In this document: one piece after another, positions 11,088 through 22,056 of the stretch | Numbering within the stretch: position 1 is the first letter of the stretch | How the letters are laid out: each line of letters opens with the position of its first letter | Assembly: GCA_010909725.1 (NCBI GenBank) | Contig: JAACMV010000004.1 | Span: 434,001-498,000 of the forward strand | Length of the DNA: 64,000 nucleotides | Direction: 5' to 3' | From: Picochlorum sp. 'celeri' | Lineage: Eukaryota > Chlorophyta > Trebouxiophyceae | The notes under the pieces: model-generated | The model's database searches: none | Told to the model about the DNA's origin: nothing | What the model saw: the letters and a program-made list of their open reading frames with translations, nothing else | Position numbers and translations under genes: made by a program

Positions 11088-11815
11088 GACGCCGTGGACG
11101 GAGTATAAAACTTCTCGTGAATACCTTGGTCCACTTTTCTGTTAATCTGTGAATTTGCTGCAAGCATTTATTTTTAAATTGGGTGGGCCTTTTTGATCAG
11201 TTCGTCATCATTCACTATAGTCATGGCAATTCGTCGAACACAGAATCTCAAGGGCAATACAGATGTGAATCCCCAAGACCCGCATCAAAACTTTGCTTTG
11301 ATAGGAGAATGGATGTATAGACACCATGTATCACAAAATCATTTGGTATCCAGATCGTCTTACAGATGATTAAAAAAATCCAATTGGTGTTCCCACAAGG
11401 ATGGCCTCCCATTCAACCACACAGGACAGAACCAGTCTACTATAGATGAGGAGCACGAGCAGATATGGGCCCCATCATCTGATGGCAAAGGTACAATGGT
11501 GTCTTGTCCATGGCTTGCATGAACTGATCCAGAGGCTACCATGTCAACAAATATGTATATCCCGACTTTGAAACGTCAACGCCCTTCAGAATTCTGTTAT
11601 TATTATTATCATATGTGCCTCATAATAATAATACTGTAGCAATCCAAGAGAATCCAGCATTGCCATTAGATTACTACTACATTTGAACACGATTTAAAAG
11701 CATACGCTTGAGTTTTTTATCAACTAGCAGCAGTTATCATACACATGGAAACACGTGTTCCAATATAGCATAGCATGGACGTTCATCAGATCCAAGAGGA
11801 TGTCTCTCTACCGGG
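11088..11815. other. Intergenic stretch without a recognised gene
   Basis: This 728-bp stretch lies upstream of the secreted hydrolase and downstream of the DUF952 gene. Nearest the hydrolase it should hold that gene's promoter. It contains a short forward open stretch starting at the ATG at 11223 (46 codons, MAIRRTQNLKGN...) and a reverse one from 11542 to 11360 (60 codons, five Cys). I recognise neither and see no splice pairs that join them to anything, so I do not call them genes. Confidence 0.4.
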
Positions 11816-12229
11816 TCACACATCCTGCTGAATCCTAACAAACGTTCCATCCTGTGTATTCCTCTCCATGGGCATGATCTGTGTTACTGCTGATGGATTG
11901 ATACCACCATAAATATGAGGAAACACAACAACTGCATCGGCATCATCTTTTTGAAACGTCTTTGTTTCTTTATCCCCCACAGGTGCAGGAGCTTCATATG
12001 TAACAGGGGACGTCAGTCGATCTACATCAATGCATAGCACAATCCATTCCTCATCCAAAGGACTATCCGTATAGAAATGATTTGCTACAGACAACAGCAT
12101 AGATGGGTCTTTCGTGGCATGAATAAATCCGTCCTGCTCAAATGTGGGTGGATAGTAATACTCGACTGCAGAGTTGACCACCTCAAGCCACATGCGCTTC
12201 GCACACATGTGATATATATAATCAGCCAT
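11816..12229 (-). CDS. DUF952 family protein
   Basis: This single exon encodes 137 residues, close to the usual DUF952 length of about 110. The family pattern is clear: an N-terminal IYHM, EQDGFIHATKD, the hydrophobic strand EWIVLCIDVDRL, TYEAPA, and FPHIYGGINPSAVTQI. DUF952 proteins are small alpha/beta proteins of unknown biochemical role found mainly in bacteria and scattered in eukaryotes. No targeting signal is seen, so a cytosolic location is likely. The gene diverges from the 2OG oxygenase across 361 bp. Confidence 0.82.
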   Translation of the reverse strand: MADYIYHMCAKRMWLEVVNSAVEYYYPPTFEQDGFIHATKDPSMLLSVANHFYTDSPLDEEWIVLCIDVDRLTSPVTYEAPAPVGDKETKTFQKDDADAVVVFPHIYGGINPSAVTQIMPMERNTQDGTFVRIQQDV

Positions 12230-12590
12230 AATTCAAATTAAAACGATGGAATACTCTAATACTATAGTCGACATTGGTCTTGTGTCGTCGCAGAGGAACA
12301 GAAAATTCCCTAAAAAAAATCTGCGTTTGAATTTGAATGGCGATGCAGCATCAATCCACTTTTAGGCCTCTCTGTGGTCCTGCGTCATGTTGAATTAATG
12401 ATATAAAATGAATAGATAGAGAATATACAGGTACGTGTGCGGTTGTGTGTCGGCAAACTCGGGTTGTTGCAGACCGCATGTTTTGAATTTTTTTTTCAAC
12501 TCTCCCTGGAGACCAATAAATACAAGCCATCGTGCTTGACTAATAAATAAATTCCAATAAATAAATACGAATAAAATAAACCCATGCGCC
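12230..12590. promoter_or_regulatory. Divergent promoter region, DUF952 / 2OG oxygenase
   Basis: These 361 bp separate two divergent start codons and must hold both promoters. The stretch is AT-rich near 12540-12590, with repeated AATAAATA just before the oxygenase start. No RNA gene was recognised. Confidence 0.4.
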
Positions 12591-13505
12591 ATGGGGGTCA
12601 AGAAGAATGCACGACGGAGCACTGTTGCTCAGTTTGGCCCAGACGCCTCAAGGCCAAGCTTGGCACATCAGGAGGCGCCTGGCAAGCGACAGAAGGATGC
12701 CAAGACCTCACATGAGAGACTGTTGACTCTTATAGTCATCGGTATCGCGCTGATCCGCTTGGGGTTTCGTTGGTATACCAAGCCTCAGACGATGATTTCC
12801 TGTACTCCTGAGCAAGAGCTTGTTCAAGTATTCACGGATTTCCTTCCTCGGCATGAATTCGAGGCGCTCAAGTCGTGCACATTGGGTCATTCAAAGTTGC
12901 ATGTTCAGAGTGCGTTGGGGGACAAAGCCTTTGGGAAGACCAAGGGTTTTGTGGTGAAATTCAACAATGATGGTGTGTCAACATTTCTGAATCACCCAGA
13001 CTATGGGGAGTGTTTTGGCAGTTTATTTGAGAGGATGCGTCTGCCAGAGACAAATGCCTATGTATTTAATGCGCTCTTGTGCGAATTATCAGACTATGAA
13101 TCCTGGAAAAGCAATAAAACATCAGTTGGACTGCATTTGGATCAGACTGTTGGTATGAGGCAGCACGTACATTCAATAAGCGACTTTTTGGCGCATCAGG
13201 TGAATGTTTTATACATTGATATTGCGGATGATATGGTTGGTGGGGAGCTGGAGGTGTGGTCCTATGGCAATGGTGATTGGACGTCTCTTGATTTGCGCCA
13301 ACCAGACCGCAGTATTACACCTAAAATAAATACAATGGTTGCCTTTCGGGGTGACGGCTTTCATCAAGTGAAAGCATATCATAATGCACATGGAAGCAAG
13401 AAGAAGAGGTTGTCACTTGTGTTGGAACAGTACAAGATTGACACGCAGTACTATGCAAATACAATTGAATGGGCTGAGGAGCAAAAGGCATCATATACTG
13501 ATTGA
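12591..13505 (+). CDS. Membrane-anchored 2OG-Fe(II) oxygenase
   Basis: This single exon encodes 304 residues. A basic cytosolic head (residues 1-42) precedes one transmembrane segment (LLTLIVIGIALIRLGF), a type II topology seen in prolyl 4-hydroxylases of the secretory pathway. The double-stranded beta-helix has the iron ligands HLD (His182, Asp184) and a distal His258 in GDGFHQVKAY. The 2-oxoglutarate-binding basic residue is probably Arg in KKRLSLVLEQY. GGELEVW is the usual strand between the iron ligands. It is probably a protein hydroxylase of the ER or Golgi, but the substrate cannot be read from sequence. Confidence 0.75.
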   Translation: MGVKKNARRSTVAQFGPDASRPSLAHQEAPGKRQKDAKTSHERLLTLIVIGIALIRLGFRWYTKPQTMISCTPEQELVQVFTDFLPRHEFEALKSCTLGHSKLHVQSALGDKAFGKTKGFVVKFNNDGVSTFLNHPDYGECFGSLFERMRLPETNAYVFNALLCELSDYESWKSNKTSVGLHLDQTVGMRQHVHSISDFLAHQVNVLYIDIADDMVGGELEVWSYGNGDWTSLDLRQPDRSITPKINTMVAFRGDGFHQVKAYHNAHGSKKKRLSLVLEQYKIDTQYYANTIEWAEEQKASYTD

Positions 13506-13672
13506 CCAAGCTCTTCTTTGACTTGCTTCGACATACTATTACTACTACTCACGTTGCATGGATGGTATTTTGTATCGTTGGACCATCTTGTCTTGTCATT
13601 TTTTGAAAATGTCAGGAATAATGATTACATTACGTATATATGTATACATTTTTTGTGAGAAAATATCATGCA

Positions 13673-14351
13673 TCACAGATACCCACCTCCACCATGCATG
13701 GGATACAGTGGATATGACGACGGCTGCTGCTGCTGCTGCTGCTGCTGCAGAATATTTTGCGCAATTGCATTCACATCAATACATTGACGCCTCCTATAAT
13801 CTTCTATCAAGTATCCTAATGCCACAGTTGGATCCATCCTCCCTGGCAAAATTGCTGACATGGCATGAATCGCCTGTGCTGCCTCCATCACAATCCCCAA
13901 ATCTTCCACTCGCGACTCTCCAGGCAACATATAATGCGCAAATGCAAGAGCAAATCCCACATCACTCTCTGTACATGCAGAAAAACCCTGCCCTGCCTGT
14001 GCAAACAGGTTGCTGTACCTATGTGAAGCATGCTGAGATGTCTTGGCCTCCTTCACCACATCCGCCATCGCCCGTCTCCTCTCAACCATTGCCAACTGAT
14101 CCATACATTCCTCAACCTCATCCCGCTCGTCATTCCCATTCCCCACCAAGGGGTAGTATCGTTTTTGGGGTGGAGGAACCTGCATTACTTGTGGTAATTA
14201 GTAATAAAACCATCGTCATTATCTCATCCATACAGAAATCTCCATGAAAATGATATATACATACAGGAGGTGCCATTCTATACTTGTCTGCAATCTTCAC
14301 CCGAGGAGGGGCATAGCCCACGTGGGATGTGTCCTCTTTCCTTTGAAACAT
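13673..14351 (-). CDS. Unknown polyQ-containing protein, two exons
   Basis: Exon 1 (14351-14265, 29 codons) and exon 2 (14179-13673) join in phase 0 across an 85-nt GTATGT...TGCAG intron to give 197 residues. I do not recognise the family. The N-terminus is basic and Pro-rich (APPRVKIADKYRMAPPVPPPQKRYYP). The middle is predicted helical (MDQLAMVERRRAMADVVKEA; EDLGIVMEAAQAIHAM). The C-terminus carries an uninterrupted Gln run encoded by a CAG repeat, then Pro/Gly/Tyr. PolyQ and low complexity suggest a nuclear regulatory or RNA-associated protein, which is inference only. Confidence 0.6.
13723..13749. repeat. (GCT)n trinucleotide microsatellite, coding for polyQ on the minus strand
   Basis: About nine uninterrupted GCT units on the plus strand read as CAG (Gln) codons in the reverse-strand polyQ gene. 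Such a tract may vary in length between strains. Confidence 0.85.
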
Positions 14352-14458
14352 GCGAGTCGTGACTTCTAAATTGTTTCTTCTTTCTCCAGTATCAATGCAT
14401 TCTTATTATTACGACGTTGTCCAACAACAATAAATAATTTATTCATAAATAGCCATAC

Positions 14459-15484
14459 TTAGAGGTACCGCCAATGGATACCCCGATGGTTGCCGAATGG
14501 CTGAACCTCGGCATACAAGATTTCAATCAGGCTCTCCCAAGATGCCTGCAACAAAGGACCTGGGCGACTCAGCATCCTCACCCCATCCATAATGGCAATC
14601 TTCCTCTGAGGCAACTCTTCACTTGTTGCATTCTTCTTTGATAGCGATGACACGACTGTCCGCGCACACTTTTCTGACACATCAAGGCCCAGACCACACA
14701 GGGCAAACACAATGGTGTCTGCAGTTGCCATGGCATCTGGCTCAATGGTACCCCCAGGGCCTTCATCTCCAGCGACGACACGCGCTCCAATCATCTCGAG
14801 AATTTCTGGGACCCATGCACCGCACGTCATGAGCGGATTTGGCCACTGTATGCATGCCACGTTGGGATGGCCTCTGCCCTGACAGACCTGTCTGGCAGTC
14901 TCAAAATTCTCCTTCATGGAAGCAACAATCTCTTGTCCGGTACTCGATACATCCAACGCGTCTGCTATTCGCTGCATATCGTCATATATACTATCTAACG
15001 TCTGTCCATTACAATGTACCACGCGTGGTTCGTAGCCCAACACAGACTCAAATGCACAGGCACACAGCTCTCCTTCCAAGATACAGGAATGGGCCGTCTG
15101 AAGACACGTCAGAATCACATCTGGTTTAAGCTCACGCAAGGTATCAATCTTTTCTAGATGGTACACTGATAAGCCGTATTGTAATAACGGCATGGCCAGG
15201 CCTGCACCCAGCATCTGCATCTCTTCTATGGCTGCTACAGATGCACTGAATACATTCTGAATCTCCTCAATGGGGATGCTATCTCCTATTCGATTCGATG
15301 TGAGAACTGGGATGTGAGATGCATCGAGTGACTCCACATCACATTCATGTGAACATCCTACCAACTCGAAAGCTCGCTGCTGGGGAGCAGAGCTTTGTCC
15401 CTCTGCCAAGAACTGCAGTTGCTTTTCCAACGCAACCACTGTATCGGTTGCACTGGGTAATAAACTCACCACACGAAGAACCAT
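14459..15484 (-). CDS. BtuF/TroA-like periplasmic-binding-fold protein
   Basis: The likely start is the ATG at 15484 (MVLRVVSLLPSATDTV); upstream in-frame sequence is hydrophobic and AT-rich and looks like leader. The protein has 341 residues. It opens with the VSLLPSATD motif typical of BtuF-type cobalamin and iron-siderophore binding proteins, followed by LKPDVILTCLQ, the ICEG-like CILEGELCAC, and MTCGAWVPEILEMIGA. This two-lobe fold normally delivers a ligand to an ABC importer. No signal peptide or lipobox is seen and no permease or ATPase is nearby, so it probably acts as a soluble ligand-binding protein. Stand-alone eukaryotic copies exist, with no settled function that I know of. Confidence 0.72.
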   Translation of the reverse strand: MVLRVVSLLPSATDTVVALEKQLQFLAEGQSSAPQQRAFELVGCSHECDVESLDASHIPVLTSNRIGDSIPIEEIQNVFSASVAAIEEMQMLGAGLAMPLLQYGLSVYHLEKIDTLRELKPDVILTCLQTAHSCILEGELCACAFESVLGYEPRVVHCNGQTLDSIYDDMQRIADALDVSSTGQEIVASMKENFETARQVCQGRGHPNVACIQWPNPLMTCGAWVPEILEMIGARVVAGDEGPGGTIEPDAMATADTIVFALCGLGLDVSEKCARTVVSSLSKKNATSEELPQRKIAIMDGVRMLSRPGPLLQASWESLIEILYAEVQPFGNHRGIHWRYL

Positions 15485-15687
15485 ATTTATATATATTAAA
15501 TGGAATAATATCAGGAAAAAGAGCAGTCTATACAAAAAAAAACTGCATGTTCAAGATTGTTTCATTTACGGAAATTTGGTGGGTGGGTTGTTTTTCATGC
15601 ACCGCCGTCTTTGACTAATTCAAGGGCAATATCGCAGGAAAATGCCGATGAAATTTTTAAATACATAGTATTTGTTACGGTAGTAGA
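15485..15687. promoter_or_regulatory. Divergent promoter, BtuF-like / lysyl-tRNA synthetase
   Basis: Only 203 bp separate the two start codons. The stretch has TATATATATTAAA immediately upstream of the reverse gene (15488-15500) and an A run at 15534-15541. Confidence 0.4.
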
Positions 15688-17590
15688 ATGCATCGATTTG
15701 GAATTCAATCGACAGGAGGGAGATTGAAGACTGGGACGACGACCATGCTGCTTTTCCAGTCTCGGTTGACGCAGTCTTTGTCCTTCTATATGCGACAGCG
15801 GTGTTGTCGTCAGATATCAAGTTTCACAGTGAAATCTCAGGATGTGGAGAATGCGTCAGTCGAGTAGGTTGAATGCCAATCTATGTACTCTTGTTTTCTT
15901 TTTAGTAGTATTATAGTATTGAGTGTATGTGACATGCAGGGTGGATCAGAACAAGGCAGCAAAGAATAATTCGAATGGTGGTTCGAAAAAGGCAAAGAAG
16001 AAGCAACCTCAGCAGGGCAAAGGGGATCAATCATCATCCTCATCTATTGAAGAGATTCGAGAGTTGAGGATATCAAAGGCACAGGATATTCGGGAATTAG
16101 GGCAGAATCCATACGCGTATACATACTCTCGGACGCACTCGGCGCAAGAATTACAGGATTTGTACTCTGAGTTGCCGAATGGTGAGCAGAAGGATGATGT
16201 GACCGTGTCTGTGGCTGGAAGAATCATGATGCGTCGTGTCATGGGCAAGTTGGCCTTTGCCAAACTTGTGGATGGGAGTGGGTCCATCCAAATGTATGTG
16301 GATAAGAAGATTCTCGAGTCGAGTCAAGAAGGAGGGTTTCAGATGTTCAAGCAGCTGGTGGATGCTGGGGATATTGTTGGTGTGACTGGAGGGTTGAGGA
16401 GGACAGACAAGGGAGAGTTGTCTGTTGTGGTCAAGAGCCTGCAGGTGTTAACAAAGGCGCTCTTGCCTCTTCCGGATAAATATCACGGTCTGACGGATGT
16501 CGAGTCTCGATACCGTAAGAGATATTTGGATATGATTGTAACGCCTGGGGTTGCACAGACGCTCAAGGCACGTTCCTTGGCGGTATCGACAATCAGGAGG
16601 ACATTGGAGGATATGGGGTATTTGGAAGTTGAAACGCCAGTGTTGGAAAATTCAGCTGGAGGAGCTGATGCAAGGCCTTTTGTGACGTATCATAATACGC
16701 TGGAGAGGGATTTTACTTTGAGGATTGCGACGGAATTGCACTTGAAACGGCTTGTTGTTGGGGGCTTGGAAAAGGTGTTTGAGATTGGCAGGATTTTCAG
16801 GAATGAAGGTATTTCATCCAGGCATAATCCAGAATTTACTTCTATTGAATTATATGAAGCGTATTCAGACTATAATGATATGATGGATTTGACAGAATTG
16901 CTGATTCGAGCTGCAACACGCGCTGTGACAGGATCGCTCCGGGTCATGTATCAGGATGTTGAATTGGACTTTGAAAGTCCATTTGTCAGAGCAACCATGC
17001 ATGATTTGGTACAACAAGAGACTGGAATTGACTTTACAAAATACTTCACGGAGCAAAAGGACGACGCGGTGTTGGAAGAGGCAAAGAAGGAGGTCTTGGC
17101 AGCATTTTCAGACAAGGGGGCAGATGCTGCAGCCGCTGCCAAAGTGAGGGATGCACCATCAGTTGGCCACGTGCTCAACGAAGCGTTCGAAGAGCTTGTC
17201 GAACCAACATTGATCCAACCCACATTTGTGTTAGACCATCCGGTGGAAATATCACCCCTCGCCAAACCTCACAGAGAAACTGCTGGTCTGGTGGAGAGAT
17301 TTGAGCTGTTTGTCGCAGGCCGTGAACTTGCCAACAGTTTCAGTGAGCTCACTGACCCAGTAGATCAACGAGCTCGACTCGAAGCCCAAGTGGCAAATCA
17401 TAGAGACATGAAGGGTAAGCCATCAACAGACGAAGAGTATGACATTGCCGTAGATGAGGACTTTTTGGCAGCTTTAGAGCAAGGCATGCCTCCAACAGGA
17501 GGCATGGGCATGGGTATTGACCGCCTCGTCATGCTCCTGACAGACAGCCCCAGTATCAGGGATGTCATTGCATTCCCACTTATGAAATAA
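15688..17590 (+). CDS. Lysyl-tRNA synthetase, class II
   Basis: Exon 1 is 15688-15863 and exon 2 is 15940-17590, with a 76-nt intron (GTAGGT...TGCAG); the protein has 608 residues. Exon 2 carries a Lys-rich extension ([13 protein letters not shown]), the OB-fold anticodon-binding domain ([21 protein letters not shown]) and the class II catalytic core. Motif 2 reads [20 protein letters not shown] and motif 3 [14 protein letters not shown]. It charges tRNA-Lys with ATP. The 58-residue first-exon leader is Arg/Ser/Thr-rich and looks like a mitochondrial or plastid presequence, with further in-frame ATGs at 15745 and 15790. Initiation at different ATGs could give organellar and cytosolic forms from one gene. 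Confidence 0.9.
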
Positions 17591-17647
17591 TAATTATATA
17601 TACACCATCTTGTTATTAGTATGCGTCTTGTATCAAATAGTTTATTA

Positions 17648-18029
17648 TTATGAGCAAGCAATGCCACCAACCCTGTCCCTTGGAATCAGTCTCAGTTCAG
17701 ACCCATGCTTCAAAAACACATTCCCCGCAGTCTGCTGCGGGTTGATACCCACCCCATCATTTGTAATAATGGCACTCGTCTGAGATGGTACTTTGAACTC
17801 TTCTGCAGCGAATTTGAGCACAGCAGTAAAAGGTGCTTCCTCTGGGACACTAAACACTCTAAAAGGCAACTTTGGATCAGACGTCAGGACCACCTTGAAC
17901 GTCACTTTACTCCCTCCTCCTTGAGCCCTATAAGAATAAAAATAGTAGAGGAACAGGTTAGAATGCATTCCATCTCAAACTCAGCTCGGGAAATTGTCGA
18001 TCACTCGAAGAATCGTTGCCAACGTACAT
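17648..18029 (-). CDS. UFM1: Ubiquitin-fold modifier 1 (UFM1) with intron-split start codon
   Basis: Exon 2 (17927-17648) encodes the whole ubiquitin-like fold: [57 protein letters not shown], nearly identical in pattern to animal UFM1. It contains no Met. Splicing of a 100-nt GTACGT...TTATAG intron (18027-17928) joins AT at 18029-18028 to the G at 17927 and makes ATG GCT CAA, so the start codon is split; the product has 93 residues. The precursor ends VGGIACS; the protease UfSP would remove the tail after the Val-Gly to expose the conjugating glycine. UFM1 modifies ribosomal and ER-associated targets. The alternative start at 17968 inside the intron would add an unconserved hydrophobic leader. 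Confidence 0.9.
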
Positions 18030-18262
18030 AATTATTATCTCTCCAATCCAACGAATATCTCTTGTCGGTAATTAATCAATTAAAACAAATAATATTGTAT
18101 CAACAAGAATGCTGCATTTCTGATGGACATATGAGCCAAGAATCGTCTGCTCTTGGAAGGAGCATGTCCGTAAATAGAACATTAAATCATCCTTCATGTG
18201 ATTGGGAATTCTCCCCCTCCACCTGGACCAATCAAAACAGATCATCAATAAATGTAAATATT
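18030..18262. promoter_or_regulatory. Divergent promoter, UFM1 / oxalate-degrading fusion
   Basis: These 233 bp hold the 5' ends of both genes. Two more ATGs lie in frame upstream of the chosen start of the fusion gene (at 18131 and 18164), so part of this stretch may be its coding sequence. Confidence 0.35.
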
Positions 18263-21200
18263 ATGGGTAATAGTCAGAGTAGGAACAAGAACGGGGCCAC
18301 TCTGAGCAGTGGGGTGTTGGTGGACAATGGGTCCCTCGTCTCGTTGATACGAGGTGGAGGTGGTGGGAAGATTACCCGATCTTCATTGCATCAGATGAGT
18401 ATTGAATTTGCCAATGTGCTTCGAGGGAATGGGATCAAACCTGGGGATGTGGTGACTGTGGTTGATTCTAACACGATCGACTTTGTGGTGGCCTTTTTGG
18501 GAGTCACATATGCTCGTGCTGTTGCTGCTCCTTTGAATCAGAATTACACGACGGTACGGAGTTTGATTCTTTATGGATTTGAAGAGTTCTCTGTGTGACG
18601 TGGAGTGATGATTGCAGGAGGAATTCAAGTATTATATGGAGGATGCCAAGTCAAAGTTGCTTGTTACAGGTGCACAGGGAAATGCGGCTGCAGAGAAGGC
18701 GGATGTGGTACCCTGTATGTCATTGGAGATCTCTATAGATGCTGAGACGTCCATAGGGAGATTGCATGTGACTGGAAAGTCAGAGGTGGACTTGAAGGTG
18801 GAGGATGTGTTTGCCAAGGATCCACCAAAGGCTGATGATGTGGCTCTCTTCTTGCATACCTCTGGGACGACGTCTAGGCCTAAAGGTGTTCCATTGACGC
18901 ATGGAAATTTGATGGCGTCGTTGAAGAATATTCGGGAGACGTACGAGTTTACCACAGAGGATGTGTCTCTGTTGGTGATGCCTTTGTTCCATGTGCATGG
19001 GTTGATGGCTGGCTTGCTGTCTCCTTTGTCCGCTGGGGCATCGGTTGTTCTTCCAGAAGCTGGAAAGTTTTCTGCTGGGACGTTTTGGAAGGATGCTGTT
19101 GAGCACAAGGTGACGTTTTATACTGCTGTGCCAACAATGCATCAGATCTTGGTGTCCCGAGCAGAGCAAGATTATCCAAAAGATAATCCTCCTCCTATCC
19201 GAGTGATTCGTTCATGTTCTTCATCTCTTGCTCCAGCAACACTGCATCAGGTGGAAAAGCTTTTTGGAGCGCCCGTGTTGGAGGCGTATGCAATGACTGA
19301 AGCATCACATCAGATGACATCAAATCCTCTTCCAAAGCATGGGGAGAGAAAACCTGGTACTGTTGGGAAGCCGCAAGGATCTGTAAAGGTTGCGATTTTG
19401 AGCGATTCGTGCAAGGTTCTTGGTGCAGGAGAGGTTGGTGAAGTGTGTATTCGAGGGCCAAATGTGACCAAGGGATACAAGGACAATCCAAAAGCAAATA
19501 AAGAAGCGTTTGCAGGTGGATGGTTCCATACTGGGGATCAAGGATATTTGAGTGAAGATGGTTACCTGACACTGACAGGAAGAATCAAGGAATTGATCAA
19601 CAGAGGTGGCGAGAAGATTTCACCCCTAGAGGTATGTGTGATGGTATGTACTCTTTGGCATTAGAAATGAAAATGTCTGAGCTGGTGATGGTATGCGTAG
19701 GTTGATGCCACTCTTCTTGCACATCCATTGGTGGGAGAAGCTGTATCTTTCGCCGCCCCTGATGAAAAGTATGGTGAGGAAGTAGCAGCGGCAGTTGTGC
19801 TCAAGACTCCAGATGGTGTCAAGGAGCTTGAATCAAAAGGCGAGGAGGATATCATCAAGTCCATCAAAGAATTTTGCGGGGGTAAATTGTCAGCGTTCAA
19901 GATTCCAAAACAGATTTTCATCACTGATACTCTACCAAAGAATGCCACCGGCAAAATCCAGAGGAGATTCATGGTGGATGCCTTCATCAACAAGAAACCT
20001 TCTGAGAAGGGTGAGTGATCCGTTGTAGAATGCATAGATGTATTTCGATAGTTGGATGTAAATGAGGATTATATAATAATCAAATACAATTTTGCTCTTC
20101 AGGTCCATCGACAGTGACCATTACTGGGTATGACCTTGCTGCCACAACTCTACACAAGCTTGGTATCCGTTACATGTTTGGTGTTATTGGTATTCCTGTG
20201 ACACAAATGGCTTCAGCGGCACAAGCAGCTGGTATTCGTTTCATTAGCTGTAGAAATGAACAAGCTGCTGGCTATGCTGCGGCCGCTGCTGGATTTTTGA
20301 CTGGCAAGCCTGGGGTGTTGTTGACAGTGTCTGGCCCTGGGATGGTCCACGGTATATCTGGACTCTCTCATGCCAAAGTCAATAACTGGCCATTGATTTT
20401 GATCAGTGGAAGTTGTGAAACGGTACGTGTCGAGAATTTGTAGTGTATCATATACGTGAGATTAGCATGTCAAACCCTTGGGTCTTTTGCAGAATGAGGT
20501 TGGCAAGGGAGCCTTCCAGGAACTGGACCAATGTGCGGCAGCCGCTGCGTATACACGGGCATCTGTGCAAGCCAAATGCCTTGAAGATATCCCTTCGTGT
20601 ATCGAGTCTGCATGTAGGGCTGCGATGTCGCATGGGTATGGGGCTTCGTATGTTGATGTTCCATCCAATGTATTCATGAGCACGCTTCAGAATTCTGACA
20701 CAAGCCAGGCGCTCTTGAGCTCTATCTCAGGCGTTGAAGCCAAGGCAACAGTAGAAATAAAACATCACGCAGTATCAAAAATAATTCGTCTGATCGAATC
20801 ATCTTCCAGGTACGTCTTAAATTCTTTCCTCACACCACCATGGTGGACCACCAATTGCAAATGATGAAACACGTGTACACGTTCCATTGTCCAGGCCATT
20901 GTTGGTATTAGGAGTTGGATCAGCGATGGATCGAGCAGAAAATGTACTACGAGACCTGGTAGATACATGGAAAGTGCCGTTTATATCTGCATCAATGGCC
21001 AGGGGCGTTGTGCCAGACAGCAGCCCATACTGCGCTAATGCTGCTCGCTCATTGGCATTGGCCAAGGCAGACACAGTTCTCGTTCTAGGCAATGGACTGA
21101 ATTGGCAGTTGCACTTTGGCGAAGCTCCTAAATGGTCGAAAGATGCGACCTTTGTTCTGATTGATGGTAAAATTTCCAGCCGAGACAAAAAGGTTGCACA

Positions 21201-21987
21201 CATGGCAATCGAGACATCTGTGCAACAGGCTGTCACGAACATGCTTCATGCAAAAGGCACAGTAGACTCGGACGCATGGGATGCATGGAGGCAAGAAATA
21301 GAGGCAAAAGTATCATCTGCAAAGGCCAAACTGTCCATCAAGCTTGCCAAGACTATATATCCCCTCAATTATCACACTGCCCTCCGTGTTATTCGCGATG
21401 AAATTGCAGACATAAAACCAGCACCAGTCGTCATAGCAGAGGGTGCCAACACAATGGATCAAGCAAGAATTCTTCTCGAGCCTGTGGACTCGCCACGCTG
21501 TCGATTGGATGCTGGAGCATGGGGCACGATGGGGATTGGTCTCGGGAGTGCCATTGCTGCTGCTGTTACCACAGATCGCCTTGTTGTGGCTGTGGAAGGC
21601 GACTCAGCCTTTGGATTTAGCGGCATGGAAATGGAAACTATATGTCGATACAAATTGCCCATCATTGTGATTGTCTTCAACAATGGAGGCATCTACGGTG
21701 GTGATAGAAGGCCTGAAGCACTGTGTCAAGCTGCGAGAGCTGGCTTGGAACAGGCGGGCTATGCCCATGACCCAGCCCCCACATCGTTCGTCCCCCATGC
21801 TGCATATGAATCTCTATCCACCGCTTTCGGAGGACAAGGAGCACATGTTGAAACTGCAGAGCAGCTCCAAGATGTACTCCACAAGGCAATCTCGGACAGA
21901 AAACCAATGCTCATCAATGTTGCCATTGATCCCACAGCAGGCGTTGAAAGTGGAACAGTCCATGCATTCAATGCACCCAAAAAATAA
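18263..21987 (+). CDS. Fused oxalate-CoA ligase (AAE3-type) and oxalyl-CoA decarboxylase
   Basis: Six exons join with all phases matching: 18263-18553, 18618-19631, 19701-20010, 20103-20422, 20493-20809, 20895-21987; 1114 residues. Residues 1-538 are an acyl-activating AMP-binding enzyme with the ATP loop HTSGTTSRPKGVP (about 174-190), AYAMTEASH, GWFHTGDQG, the GRIKELINRGGEKISP hinge and a C-terminal ATGKIQRR. It is closest to AAE3/Pcs60 oxalyl-CoA synthetase. Residues 539-1114 are a thiamine-diphosphate enzyme with the catalytic Glu591 (RNEQAAGYAA), SGPGMVHGISGL, GDSAFGFSGME (about 986) and VFNNGGIYGG, as in oxalyl-CoA decarboxylase. Together they would turn oxalate, ATP and CoA into formyl-CoA and CO2. 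No PTS1 ends the protein, so it is likely cytosolic. The start MGNSQS is a possible N-myristoylation site. Confidence 0.88.
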
Positions 21988-22056
21988 TTTCACTCTATTA
22001 CACTAGTAATATTTACAGCAATGGTCATGGTCAAGTGTACTTTTTTAAAATTCTCT

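Noticed and set aside
11223..11542. Two short open frames upstream of the secreted hydrolase
   Set aside because: They are 46 and 60 codons long, lack recognisable motifs and have no supporting splice sites.
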